From the NCBI GenBank assembly GCA_021613335.1, contig JAJTWR010000347.1:58501-122500 (forward strand): a DNA stretch of 64,000 bases, in the 5' to 3' direction. The DNA comes from Whitmania pigra (Eukaryota; Annelida; Clitellata; Hirudinida; Haemopidae). The notes beneath the pieces are model-generated. The model had not been told where the DNA came from and did not search any database. It saw only the letters and a program-made list of their open reading frames with translations. Positions 35,501 through 49,565 of this stretch are shown here, in pieces (within the stretch, counting starts at the first letter, position 1; each line of letters begins with the position of its first letter). Made by a program: the position numbers and the translations under genes.

Positions 35501-38500
35501 GACTTTGAGAAGAGCAGTCAATGCGTTAAGTGCATGTAGTTATTACTAATAATACATTATTGTAATATATGTAATATAATGTAATTTTTTACATGTATCA
35601 GTATCATAACAATTACTATTGCATTAATTCAATGTAATATTTAATTAGCAGCTACTTATTAATAATAATAATCTAAATAATATCATATGATAATCACTTG
35701 CATGTTAATTAATCATTGTAAACAATGAATTTAAAGTCAATATTACCATGGGGTTCTTGAGAAACACAGTAAGGAATGTCTTGGCCCTCTCGTACCTCAG
35801 GGCCATGTCGGCATCTGACACTTTGGTGTCGTGGCCGGATGATCCTGATTTCGAGCCCCCCTTGGAACTTGGGGTGAGGTAGGAGAGGAGCGAGTCGAGG
35901 ACCCCACTGTGGATCATTTCGAAGGGGGAGACATCCTCGTCCATCATGATCTTTGACAGCTCCCTCAGACCTTTGAATCCGCATGCCTGTGGTTTTGGAA
36001 TTGTTTTTAATGCAGTTTTAGTCAATTTTAGTGTTTTAATTACAGAAAAATAAATGATCGAGAATTAATCGTTCTGTAATAATAAGGTTCTTAATGTTTT
36101 TTACAAAATTAATTACAATTACTCGCAACCATTAATGAAGGCAATTTTAATAATAACAACAACAACAATTATAATAACTATTAATAATAACAGTAATAAT
36201 TATAATAACCTCATCAAGGAGAAGGTTGTTGGCAGAGCAGAGTTGGTTGAGGCAGGACAGAGCAGACATGGTCGTGTTGGCTCCCTGTTCGCCATAGTAC
36301 TTCTCGCAAAACTTGGTCGCTGTTGAGGAAATTAACCAACTAACCATAACTATTTATTAATATTTCCATCCTAATTAACTAATTAATAACTAGTGACTAA
36401 TAACAATAATATCCTCAATCATAAAGTCAAACTACAAACCTTGCTCACAGATCCACTGCCTGATCTTTTCTCTCGTGTCCGAGGGAGCAGAAGGCGTGGG
36501 CACACTGGGTTGTGGTACATTGAAGGCCGGGGTATGAAACAGCTGTTGATGGTTTGCCAGGTGATGTCCTGGTATGACCATGGTTCCCTGTGGCTAATTA
36601 GAGAAATAATCATCAAATGATGACTTGACCAAACTGCTAGGCAAATTCTTTTAATAATAATAATAACAATCACAATACTTTTACTTTCTAAACACACATG
36701 CTCTTTTTAACAGAAAACTAAAGAGCTTTAAAATCCAACAAAAAACATCCTAACAACTACCTCCTTCTCAACAACAACATCATCATCATCACCATGTTTT
36801 GACTCCGAATTACTCGAGTCACTCACGAGTGGCGAAGCAGGGCGATCCATCTGCCTGTTGGAAGACCTGTTCCACTTGAGGCCCTGAAGAAAGCTCGGCG
36901 GCTTCGAGTTCCACCTGTTCTGCCTCAGGTGCGAAGACTGGTCCACGTCTCCCAGCAGGCCGTGGAGTTCCGAAGGGGTGGCCAGCTGTTGGGGCTGACC
37001 TGGGGTGTAGAAGCCGGGCATCTGCAGGATCTGCGGTGCGAGAGAGGGCTGTTGGTGCTGGCCTCCGTCCATCACGAGACCCACGCTCGCTGACGACGGA
37101 TTGACTGCCGGAGCCACCTGCGAGGGGTTGGGATTCGAGCTGCTGAAGGTTGCTCCCCTTCCAGACTTGCCTCCTGACATCCTCCTCGAAGATACCTTCT
37201 TGTGCTTCAAGACGTTGCTGATTTTGCTGATTAAAATAAGTCGTGCGATCTCGTTAGTACAAATATTTCAATGACGTGAATTTAAATACTGTCAATGGTT
37301 AGTTTACAGCATGTAATGTGCTTTTTGATTCGAGAAATAAGGTCAAGAATTTAGAAACAGTCGACTTTAAAGTAAAAAAAAGATGGAATTTGAGAAGTGT
37401 TGAAAATTTTTTAAATCCAAATATTAATCTTCAGAAAAGTGAAACTGAAATCAAAATCACTAAAAAAAAAAAAAAGAGAAGCATAATAACAAAAAAAACA
37501 AGAGCTAAGAAAGTCCCAATTAACTCTCTACATGCGCCAACAACAGGCAGGTCGACGACCTCCAGAGCAAGGTTTGAACACGGAGCCGCACGGTTCCTCG
37601 GCCGACTCTGACCAACGCCGCATTACCATTCCCTTTCCCTGAACAAAAATCAAAACACTGACAGTCTCGGAGACACCGGACTCGAGCGTCCCGTAGGTCC
37701 AAGCGCCAAAGAACCGGCATCCAATGAGCTCCCGAGCTGACCGGGCAGGAATGGGTGGGTAGATGGCAATGGTGGTGGAGGGGGAAACTCGAGAGTGGGC
37801 TCTTGGAAAATGTGAAAAGATGGATATGGTGGCGGTGGTGGTGGCAACCGAGCGTAGGGGGTTGCCAGATGAGGAGGTATGTGCAAGAAGGATTGTCTGA
37901 AAATGAGACAAAAGCTTCCTTCATCAAGGTGATTTGCACTTTATGATATTCATGAAGGTGTTGATGATGATGATAAGCATGAGAGAATTATTGGTTTTAG
38001 GAGTGCATCCATACCATCCTATTGGTTGTCCAATAAAAAAACACAATTTAAATATGCACCCATCAAACTACATAGCACTAAATGATTCTGAAAAACTCAG
38101 TAATCTCACTACCACTTAATGGTGTCAAAAGGCACTCACAAGGCGCGTTATCACGATTCAGTATAAAATCACCACGTAAACAAAAGAACCTATCTAATAA
38201 CACATCACAAAAAATGCCTACCTGAATGATCCAGACCCCTGTTGGGGCAATGGTGGTGGCATCAGGGTACTCAAAAGGGGCTGGTGGGGAAACCCAGCAT
38301 TCCTCGTGGATCTCCCCGATCCGGGCACGACCGGGATCGCCCCTCCATTGTTGTGGTTTGAGTTGGTCGGGGTGCTGAGGATCACCGGGTGGACGTGCTG
38401 CGGCACGATGGACGGTGCGGATGCGCTCAAGTCCATGACTTCGAGGCCCGTCTGTGGGGGGTGGGAAAGTTGCTGGTCGGGTGTGGTGAGGCTGGACGTA

Positions 38501-41500
38501 GAGCTGGTGGCAGGGAGATCTCGGAGCTTCTTGATCTGGTGCACGACGCCTGACAGCAGCGATTCAGAGTTTTAAGAATCAGATGGTAAAGTCGAAGCAC
38601 GATTATGGATCATTCGTTATTATTTATATCTGCAAATTATTCATGACTCCACCCACCTTCTCTACAGAAGTGAACGTTGAATATTTCGGGAAGCTTCTCG
38701 ACGAGAACGAACGCCATCTGGATGCTGACGACGACCACCTTGAGATCTGTCGAAGCCATCATGGCAGCTATGTGACTGCAAATGAAGCAAAATATTATAG
38801 AGTAACAAACGTCCAGAGTCGAGGCTGAGTGATGGGCAGCAATTAGTAGCTGATCGATTATTATTGATTAAATATTATGGATGTCACTATAAATTATATT
38901 GATATTATAATGATATTATCAATGATGTTATCATCAATGACATTGTGAGTGTTAACTTAAATGTTGTCATTGTGATTTCTACAAATCCAGAGATAGCCTA
39001 CCTCGACACATTGCACATTGGCAGTACGCTCTTCAGTGGTTCTGCATTCCCGTAGTAAATGATTCTCATCAGAGCTTGCAGACACTTGTGTCGAATGGAA
39101 GACCCGGCCTGTCGACAAGCAATAATTAGTAATAAGTTAATAATAATCAACCATTTTAAGGTTACAATATTAAGTTAAACTAAGTCCAAATCTCAATTTA
39201 ACCGACCGACGAATTGTAGACCTCATACAGAACGCAGAAGAGGGTCTTGATGAAAGAATCTCCGAGCTCCGGGCTGTCCTTCAAGGCAACCTCTCTGGCA
39301 TCGACCTTTGATTGCTGGTTGGCGGCTAATTATGGGATGTAAAAGTTGATATCAATTCGTCATTTACAATGATGGTTAGGCTTTGTTAATTAGCCACGAT
39401 AGCTGGTTCGTGATCAAAGCTTTCACGAGCCATTGCAAAATTATTGCAACAATTATTTAGACGTTATGCTTGCAGGTTACAGCCACTGAATGCATCATAT
39501 AATAACGATTTAAGTGGTTGAATATTATTAAATGCATCGCACAATAGCAATATCGAAGTGGTTAATTATTAGTTACACTTTAATAATGTCAATACCTAAC
39601 TTTTATAATATCTAAACACAGAATGACATTATATTATTGGCTCATCATAATAACACATTATATATTATATATATTATATACACAATACAATAACAGACGC
39701 GAAGACAAACGACAACATTCGACCTACCCTGATGCGAGCTGTTGGTGTTTTGCGCTTTACGCTTGACTTGACGAGTGGTTCCGGTGTCCTCGTTTATTTG
39801 TTGGTGGGACTCAAAGTCCACTGTGTAGTTCACACCGAAGATGCACAGGTTCACCTCTCTTTCCCCAGACTGCAGGGCTGACTGTAAATAAGGTTATCGA
39901 TTGATTGATTGGATGAATGGCAACGTTGGACTTCAACACTTGAACCAGGTGTACAAGCAAGGCCTAAGACATTGCAGTTATTAGTAAACTGTGATATATT
40001 AATTAATAAGCTATTTGTAAGGAACAAAAGGAATCTATTTCATGATGGAAGGCCATGTCCAATGTACATTAATCATGCATAAGAATGTTGATTCAAAATG
40101 TATAAAAATGGAAAATCAATATTAAGAAAAAAGTATTTTTTAAATATTTTAAGAAGCCTTGATCTGTCTACTGTCTACTATTTCAACCAATAAAATGAGG
40201 GCGTATTTTAAATCGACCAATGGCATACCTCAATGATCCTGCAGTCAGCCTGGGCATAATGGTGCCAAACTCCGTGATCGTCCAACCACTGCCAGACGAC
40301 GCCGTCTGCAGAGTGGCCGAAGGACTTTTTGAGGATCTGATCGACCGAGAAGATTCCATCAATTGGAAGCTTTGGCATTAGTTCGCTGTTCAGAAGGGTG
40401 GAAGTGTTAGTTGTAACTGAGGCCAGGTTTTGACGGTGATAATAATAATAATAATAATAATAATAATAGTAATAATAATAAGAAGAATAATGATAATAAT
40501 AATAATAATAATAATAACAGCAATAACAACATTTATTTTAGAGATGATAGATACGGTTGATGTAGAGAATTCACCAAACAAGGAACAACATGCAAAGTAA
40601 ACAATCAATTGTTGAGCTAATATCTAGTTCACTATAATAAGACATGTTTTAAAAACATTAGTTTAAAAGCATATTCATGATCACACGCATGTGTTGATAA
40701 AATTTACAATTAATTTAAAGTTATGTAATTATTATGTTATTTCATTTAATAATTATATATTTAATATGTTGCATTTATAATCTCACCCAATGAGGCAGAC
40801 TATCTCGTAGAGCTCTTGAGGGGTCCTTGGTGTCAGCTGTATATAGAACAAAAGTTATTAAAATTTAAAATAATAATAGTAATAATAATTATAATAATAA
40901 TTAGTAATAATGATGATAATGATCACAACAAAGACAGTGGTAATGATGCTCAACGAACCTCAATGTTGAGTGATGCTCCCTGGTTCATTGTCACTAGAAG
41001 ACTGCAAAGCGTGTCTGCTATCTCTGCAGAAAATATTTCGTGATAATTTAAAATTTAGCATTAATTTGTGATTTGTAATTTTCTCAATTAGCTAAAAGTG
41101 TAATGAAATTAACATATTATGTGAAAATATCACATCACATCATCTCTCAGCAGACACCCAACAACTGGACATCCAATCACCGATAGGAGGCTATCAATAG
41201 CATCCAATGGAAATTAGGACATGGAAATTAAAATTTAAACCAATGAGAAGAAATTATTGACTAACTGAGGTTAAGGAGTTCGACCGCCAGTCCGGGGCAC
41301 GTGGCACACATTGTGGCCAACATGTGAACCACAGTCACAAACATGTTGCTGCTGATGAGGGGAGGAGTTGATACCAGCTGGAACAACAGGGAGTGTGTGT
41401 GGTCAAAAGGGATTAGTAAACAAAATCATTTAAGATTAACATCTTGATTAATATTATAGCGAGAACTAATGCTATCTAATTATTATCATCTATGTTAATC

Positions 41501-44500
41501 ATGGTGGTAACTCAAAAATTACAATTATTATAATGATGATCATCATCAGCATCAATGTCAATTATAGTAGCAATCACTCAAGGATCAATCAATCAATCAA
41601 TTACCAGTGTCAGCATGTTGTTGAGGAATCCTCCCGTGGCTACTTCCCTCAGGACTTCCTCGTCCGAGTGGAAGTTTTCGACCAATCGCGACATGCTCAG
41701 ACACACGCTCTCCAACAATTTCTTGTCCTGGAAAATTAAGGAAACAATGTCCACGGTTATCATTTGCTGGCCATGGTTTATTGGAATTGTCCTCTGGGTA
41801 TCTAGTGACTCTAATATTAATTAACTTAATAACTAATAATTTGTAATTAATATTTTTTAAATGACCGCATTACTAATATAATATCATGACGGTGGCAAAA
41901 CGTTATTAATACCATGCGCTTAATAAGACATTATCTAATGGCACTAAGAAAACAATCTTTTTAAGTCGACAAGATGACAAACAAAAACCAAAAAAAACAA
42001 CAACAACCACATAGTAACCCATTCAGGAACCATTGACAAAGAAAGAAGACACTAACTAGACAGAATCCAACCTGTTGCGAGAGAAGGTTGGCCAACGTTG
42101 GTAAAGAACTCCTGATGTAGTTGAACTCCTCGCCCGACAGACTCTGACAGCAGTTGGCGGTGATGGACAGTGCCGTCCTCTGGGCGGGCAGAGAGAAGAA
42201 GTCGAGGAACATGAGACACGACGCGACTCCGTTCTAAGGCGAGGAAATGCATCGTCACGAGGTGAAGTTGTGGATAGTAAAGTAATAATTACTGTTAGTT
42301 TTATTAACAAACTTACAGCATGCAGAATGGCCTTGTGATGCTTCTTGGACAACATTTCAAGAGCCTGGAGGGACTGCTCTGCCACATCCATGCACTGGAT
42401 AGACTGAAGCTGAGGAAATAATAGAAATAAAGGAATACAAATGCCAACATAATGATTATTAAGTGTTTCGACAATAATAATCGTATCATTACATGTACGC
42501 ATTGTACTTACTGCATCAATAACAAGTACAACCACATGAACATCAACGACTACTAGTACAACATCCAGTTCAACCAACCTTCTCCAAAAATACAGGCACA
42601 GCATCGACAACCACGGAAGATGACCTGGGCAAAGCCTCCATCATGTACGTGAGGGCGCGACAAGCATGGTGCATGACATCGAAGTTCGTGCCCATTTCAT
42701 CCAAGGGGTTGCCCTTCAGAAGGGCGATCAAGGCCGGCACGACCTGCCTCGTCGGGAAACCAGCCAAGGTGTCTTCGTTGCCCATCACCAGGATCTGTCG
42801 AGAGGATGATTTAAATGGTTATCGCATGCGAGATATAAACGAAGTGATATTTAACTAGAGTGATTTGTTGACTCGCATTAACTCGTTCGTTAGTAATAAT
42901 TGCTTGCCGGTCATCAACGATAGTGAGTAATAATAATTACGGTGTAAAGCTATCACTACTTATTATTCGAATCATAATTAGATCTTTAATTATGCCTCCG
43001 CTTCTAAAGCAATATGCGGAACCTCATGAATTAACTATTGTTGTTGTAGTATTAAGTCTACCAGAATCACTACTATTAACAGCATCGTGATCAGGGAAAT
43101 AAGGACTCACTTGACACATCTCTAGGGCAGCTGAGAACTGTTGGTTCTCATCCTTTGACTGGAGGTTCTGGAGGATTACTTGCACCTTGTACACTGGAAA
43201 TGAAAGATAAACTAAGTAAAGTTAAAGTTTATTTTTTGCTGGGGCAGCAAATATTTTTATTACAAATAAATATAATATAATACAGATGCCTAAAACATTA
43301 TTATTAATGCAGCTTGCATTTATGCACATGAATTATAATAACTGCATTCATGCGCGTGAAACATCGACATAACATCAACAACAATGTCCTTCAAACACGT
43401 CACAAAAAAAATCCTATTCATTGGTAACATCATCATCATCAACGATATTTACAGTTTTCATTTGTAACTTCACTGGTCGCCCTACCCGAGCTTCCGAGGA
43501 CAGTCCTTTGGAGGATCTGGTGCATTCGTGGCCCGAGGGTGCCAAACAAGTGGGAAGGAACGCCCCTGGCTTCGAGAAGAGCTGTTGCAGAACACGAGCA
43601 GCAATCAATGATGGTGATGGTAAAAATTATATAAAGCATAAATTGGTATGTTTTATGCAAATGATGATAAACTTTATTGCGAAAGAGCAGATCCAGCAAA
43701 GTCAATGTTCACAAGGTAATAAGTTAGCAACTGATGATGGTGATAACAACTATTATTATTAATCTTTAATAATTGTCATCATAATTGATAAAGCATTGAA
43801 GTTGCTGCATCAGCATCAGCATCATCATCATACCCTGAAGTCTGCCAACATCGCTGTCCTGCTCAAAGCTCAGACTTGTGGCAAAGGAACCAACTGTAAT
43901 TGAACAATGCAATAATAATAGTAATAATAATAACAATAACAACAATAACAATAATGCTAATAATGACAACTATAATAATAATGACAATGTTAAAAATGCT
44001 GCTAATGTAACAGCACTGGCAACTTAAACAACTGGAAACCATAGGAAGATTTGAAGCAAAAATAAATAAATGAACACCGCATTTGAGACAATTGTAAACT
44101 ATTGTTGCAATCATTAAAATCACTAATTAAAAATGTGATTGTTATTATATTATATAATTATTACCCCGATAAAGCATCATTATGATTAACACAAATTACC
44201 TTCTCTTAAAGCACAAACTCTTTACAAAATAATAACAAAGTTCATTCAGCGCTTAACACCATGTAAACTGGATATTAAGTTATGCAACATATAACTATAT
44301 TATACAACACAAAATTATATATAGCATGTATATCAATATATACAAGAAAATCGTATTTATATAGAAACTCTTGAGAGAGGCTAGAATTTGAACACCGAAT
44401 CATTCAGCAACTAATGCCCTAGTATTATATTATATTATCTTATGTTATATTATATTATATTGTATAATATTATATTATATTATGTTATGTTATATTATAT

Positions 44501-47500
44501 TGTATTATATTATATCACACTTAAAACATTACTCGAAGGAAGTCACAACATAAACAAATATCATACCCGAGGAAGTTCCGGCCTCCGCATTGTCGGTTCC
44601 TGTGCCTCCTCCTTCGGCATTTTCGCCCGTATTACCGGGGTTTGGAAACGGTCGACCGTCATTGCCCGACATGGCTGTCGCGTTCGAGGGGCCCGGTAGG
44701 TTGCCGAGCGGAGAGGATGCCGCGTTGCCGGGGAGAGTGGCGTTCGTTGATCGGAGACGACCCCCTTCTTTGGTTGCTGCTCTCCTCCTGGGGAGAAATT
44801 GTTTAATTTTTACCATGTTATAATATTGTTGATTTTTAGTGTTTAATGTTGTTTAATAATATTTTTTGTTTAAATGTTATATGATTTTTTTTTTTTTGTA
44901 TTTTGCTGCCAATGTCTTTTTAAGATTCTTAACTTTAATACTTAATGCTAGCCATAGCTTCATTCATAATTAAAGATACTTAACGCTATAATTTACAGTT
45001 TGCTAATGGTGTGAGCTTCAACAATGAAATGCCAACAATTTCATGAGACCATACTTTTAGGTATGTTGTTGCTCATTGTCATTTCAATACTCAAAACGAT
45101 TGACTCGTACGATCACGTCGACCGCAAGTGCTCATTAATATTAAGTTATGCGCAGTAGACTCACGCGAGACCGAATTCGAACACAAACAGCCGCTAAGAC
45201 TCACCTGGTGCTGGCGCAGGAACCCGTGTTTATTTGGGTCGAACCGGACAGCTTTCTGCTTGATTTCTTTGGGGCAGGTGCTTTTGATTTTGCCCTCCTC
45301 GACTTTTTCTCGGTACTAGCCTCCGCTTCTTCCTGGAGAACTGCCGGAGCGGCAGTGGAAAGTTTTCTTTTGCCTCTCGAGGGTCTCGCCGGCGGCTGTT
45401 GCTGCGAATCCGATTCGGTCACGGAAGCCCTGTTGGAACTCCTCGATCTTTCTCGGGATCTTCTCTGTCGCCTTGAAGTCTTCGACGGAGCTGAAGCTTT
45501 CGAAGTGCCCGGTTCTTCTGGATTGTCTGCGTCCGGCGACCGGCGAGGTGGCAAGCTGATCTTGAGAGGAGCAGAGGGCTTCGCTTTCGTAAGGTCTTCT
45601 TGTTTTGAACCGGATTTTGTTCTACTCCTGCTGAGTCTCTGAACTGTGGCCTCAGAGGAAGGAGGTGGTTGTTTGGCAGCAGTTGTGGTTCTTTCCTTTG
45701 ATTTGTTGGCAGTTGACTTTCCTTTTGTGGCTGTGAAAGGAAATGAGTATTTGTTTATGTATGTGTGTGAAAAACTCTTAAATAATTAGTAATAAGCAAT
45801 GAAAGTATTGTAAACCATAAATTTTATTTTTAAAATTAAAAATTTAAACACATTATTATTAACCTAAATAAATTACCTGAGTTTTATTGCAAAAACACAA
45901 ATAAAATATTTTACAAATTAATTAACCCATTATATAACCACAACCTCAATCCAAAGACAATAGATGCAATGGACTCTAGTCCTAATTTTAAATTTAAACT
46001 GTGCATTTTTTTTTAAATTTATTTTTTGGAAAATAAATTGCTTAATATTAATATTATTATTAGCAGCCATCACTTTCATAAAATTAGTAAAATCTCAATA
46101 CATTTCATAAATACATCATTATGAAACTAGATCAGATAATAATAATACTAGCATAGAGGCTCAGTAAGCACAAATTATGAACATTGAACTGGTATTGATA
46201 AATATTCATAAGCTCATTTTAATGCAATGGCTATGACAAAAATTTAATGTATATGCACAGTATAAACCTAACTACAACCTGTTGCATTGGTTTAGTATAT
46301 ATGTTTTATTATATAGTTGTGTATGTTTTATTGCACGTATGTTTGTGTTTGTCTCGTTCTCACTGACCATAGAAAATGTAATGCTCAACACCTACTGATT
46401 CTACTAAACATGTTAAGCACTGCCACCATATGCTATTAGTGGCGTTGTTAACATATTCAATAATGCTTACTAATAAATCAATAGAAATGTTTTTGTTTGA
46501 TAATTGAAATAAAATAAACTCAAAGATCAAATAATTTGGAATTTTTAAATGCTTAAATTATTTCAAAAGTAATTACAGCCAGCATAATAATTAACTTACT
46601 AAGCTTTTCACCCAAATAACAAGAATTAACAGTCTATACTCATAGGATCAAATTATCATAACATTGTACTTTTTGTTAATTACATTAAATAATTACTTAT
46701 TGTGCCATTTAATTAATCAAAAGCAAATTAACATATTAAGAGACCCTCACAAATGTGAATTATCATAAATGATTACAATGAGCTAAAAACCAGCCAATGA
46801 GCAACTTACAAGTCGACCTCCGCCTACTCGAGAAGGTGAGGCCTTCCAACAATGAAGCCCTGGGATTGGACCTTAGGGAGGACCTCTTGTCAGTGGCAGA
46901 CTCCTCGAAGATCCGGGACAACTCCTCGTTCGACTCGGAAGATGAAAGCACCACGGCCGATTGTCTATTTAAAAGTTTAAATGTGGCCGATTATTCGCAG
47001 GTCAATCATTGGAGGTGTTCAACAAAATTTAGTTTCGAATAATTGTTAGCTAATAGTATTTGTCACATTTCAATATTTCAATCAGCAAACTTTAACTTTT
47101 AAAAGTTTCCTGTTTTCATGATTTAGCTCTAAATTCCAAATGCCAGTTTTCCACAATTGCATAAGGTTATGGTCGACAATTATCACCGTCGCACTCTGTC
47201 CACCCTTTAAGCTGCCCCAACCCGTCAAGCCTTCTGCGACCTAATTTGATTGCCATCCCGACATCGAATACCACTAATCCCCGGTTCCACCCCGGGCAGA
47301 CTTTAGACAAACCTCGAAGAAGAGGAAGACAGATTCCGACGCGATGTCTCGCCTTTCTTCTTCTTCCGAGCAGGAGAGTCGACGCTCGTGGGACCGTTCC
47401 GATCCCTCCTCGATTTCCTGCTCGAAGCCTTCTGGCCGTTTTCCTCGGAAGCTCCCTGTTTGTCTTTGGCAGGCTTGCTGGGGACTCTCCTAGAAAGTCG

Positions 47501-47515
47501 TTGGTTGAAAAACAT
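29509..47515 (-). CDS. TRIP12: TRIP12-type HECT E3 ubiquitin ligase
   Basis: Forty coding exons, minus strand, boundaries within 1-2 bases: 47515-47313, 46964-46810, 45730-45205, 44787-44567, 43893-43834, 43581-43474, 43193-43111, 42794-42579, 42409-42317, 42233-42072, 41727-41605, 41377-41267, 41023-40959, 40836-40787, 40385-40229, 39881-39728, 39325-39207, 39108-39002, 38775-38657, 38549-38222, 37226-36761, 36593-36440, 36319-36210, 35986-35747, 35480-35379, 35250-35158, 35006-34872, 34738-34356, 34108-33984, 33700-33552, 33306-33164, 32906-32747, 32652-32554, 32355-32247, 31574-31434, 31211-31029, 30883-30719, 30465-30352, 30124-29936, 29705-29509; about 2,205 aa against roughly 2,000 in human. 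Ser/Arg-rich N-terminus; armadillo region with [20 protein letters not shown] and [19 protein letters not shown] domain ([13 protein letters not shown], 40385-39728); C-terminal HECT domain with [17 protein letters not shown], catalytic Cys in [10 protein letters not shown] and a final SFHLS. TRIP12 acts in the nucleus in ubiquitin-fusion degradation and chromatin control. The gene looks intact. The ATG at 47515 is the first suitable one. Confidence 0.95.
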
Positions 47516-49565
47516 CCTCAAATTATGGTTCTAAATGGAAAAAAACAAGAATGTTGCATAAATCAATCTCAGACTCGTGGAAGACCATCATCTCATGGCA
47601 GCTAGCTTCACAAAAACCTATAATGACAATCACAAGCAGAATTTGTTCCAATGGCTTCTTCTAAATGATTATGTAAAGCCATTACATATTTTAGTAATAA
47701 AAGCGTTGAGTAATGCGTCATAAAATTGAGTAACTTCGACTATTATCGAGCAAGGCATCTATCCTAGGACATCTGGAGCAGCAGCAAAAACAATGAACCA
47801 GTGTCGCATATTCACTTGGAACAAGATGGCTGTTCGTTCCTCTGCGAAGTTGATGGCAACTGATTGGTATGTCTGGCTTCTCTAGTTGTTACTCGCTGTG
47901 ATGCTTTAGAATAGCAGCTAGGATGATCTGCCATAGATAACTAGGGCGCATTTGCGCATAATATCAAAGAAACCTGTTGTTGACGATTTTAGTTTCTAAG
48001 GAAGCTGAGAGATCTCACACCGACGACGTCACTCAACCTGAAAAGAGAGTTTGAACAGATGAGCAAGGCAAGTAAAATATCATTTTATGGTCAGCTGATT
48101 TCATAGTTTAACACAATATGTTCTGGCAACTGATAAGAAAGGGCACCATCTAGCAAGGCTGACAAAAGGATTCTTATTATTGAGTTCTTCGCCTTATTTC
48201 CCATTAGGAATAATTATTCGAGTTATGTCTTTAAATTAGAAAATATTCAGTCTGCCTGGACTCGAATTCGTAGCTATTTCTAGATGGTTTAAAGTCTCAA
48301 ACTTTGAATTAATCGTGACAAAGCAGACCGAGCAGTAGCTGGGTCGGACAACGACTTGTGTAGACACAATAAACATCTTCATCTAAACAACCGACAACAA
48401 GCGGAAAATTTGCCACGAAAACAGCCCAAACACATACGTTAAATATGAAAAAAATTGCCGAAGTGTTAAATGTTTTCTATTTGAAAGTCTGGAGAGAAGG
48501 TTTAAAGGACAAAATGGCTAAAATTATACTAGACAAAATTGAGCGAACCAACCAGAGTAAGCAATAAGAATAACAGAACCTTAGACTAGCTTTGTATGTA
48601 TACGAACATGTATAAAGGTTTTTGTCGCATATTAAAATTTTATTGATAACTCAGGCAGATATAAATTTTTGGAATGTAAAAAATTATAAATTAGGTAATG
48701 AGCTAAATTTTATGAATTTATTAATTTGGCTAGATCAGAACTGACAAAAAGGAATTGATTATCAACGGCCTACTTCAGACTCGATAAATTCAGAAATAAA
48801 TCTCTGTTAAATGTGTGAGAATTTAGAAAGACCAAGTGTTTAGAACAACAAATGCGGAAAATTTCGAGAAACCTAAATAAACACCTTTGATGTCACCAAG
48901 TCACAATTAAATTGTGCCAAATTATTCATTTATGTAACATTTTCGATATACACGCAACACTTGCGTAAGATGTGCATAATAAAATCGTAGTGTCTAAAAT
49001 CTTGAGCGAGAAATTTTCGTGTAGCAGCCATTTATGGAAGGATTTTGTGAATTGCATTGAGCTAGAAGAGAAAAGCTGTCAATCTAAATATATGTCGCAT
49101 TATTTATCAAATAAAAGGATGTATGCTTAAATAAATTAATTAAAATTAAAACTTGCACGGGTTTGCAGTCGATCATTTGAATTTAACTTTATAAAAATTC
49201 AATTTTAAGTGTTTTATAAAAGCGCCATTTTAAAAGTGGTTTCTCACAATACAATTTCTTCATTTTTTTCGATGAACAGCTTACCAATCAACATACACTA
49301 TGTTATGTCGAGGATAAGATTTTAATGGAAATAACGCTGTCGGAGGAAGAACATTTTTAGAAGGTGATTTGGAAATTTGGGTCACAACCAATCGTACGAG
49401 CAATTTTTCGAATAAAATGAATTGCTTATGTTTACACTTTGTTTATTTATTTACCTGTGCATTAATTGATCATGTGCAATTGAATCATACAACAATGGCA
49501 AACAAGTCTTGACAATTATTATTAATATTAATATTATTATTGATATTATTATTATTATTATTATT
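47516..49565. other. Intergenic upstream of TRIP12
   Basis: No gene recognised. It must contain the TRIP12 promoter and any 5' untranslated exon, but I see no distinctive element. A (TTA)n-like tract at 49518-49568 borders the retroelement. Confidence 0.5.
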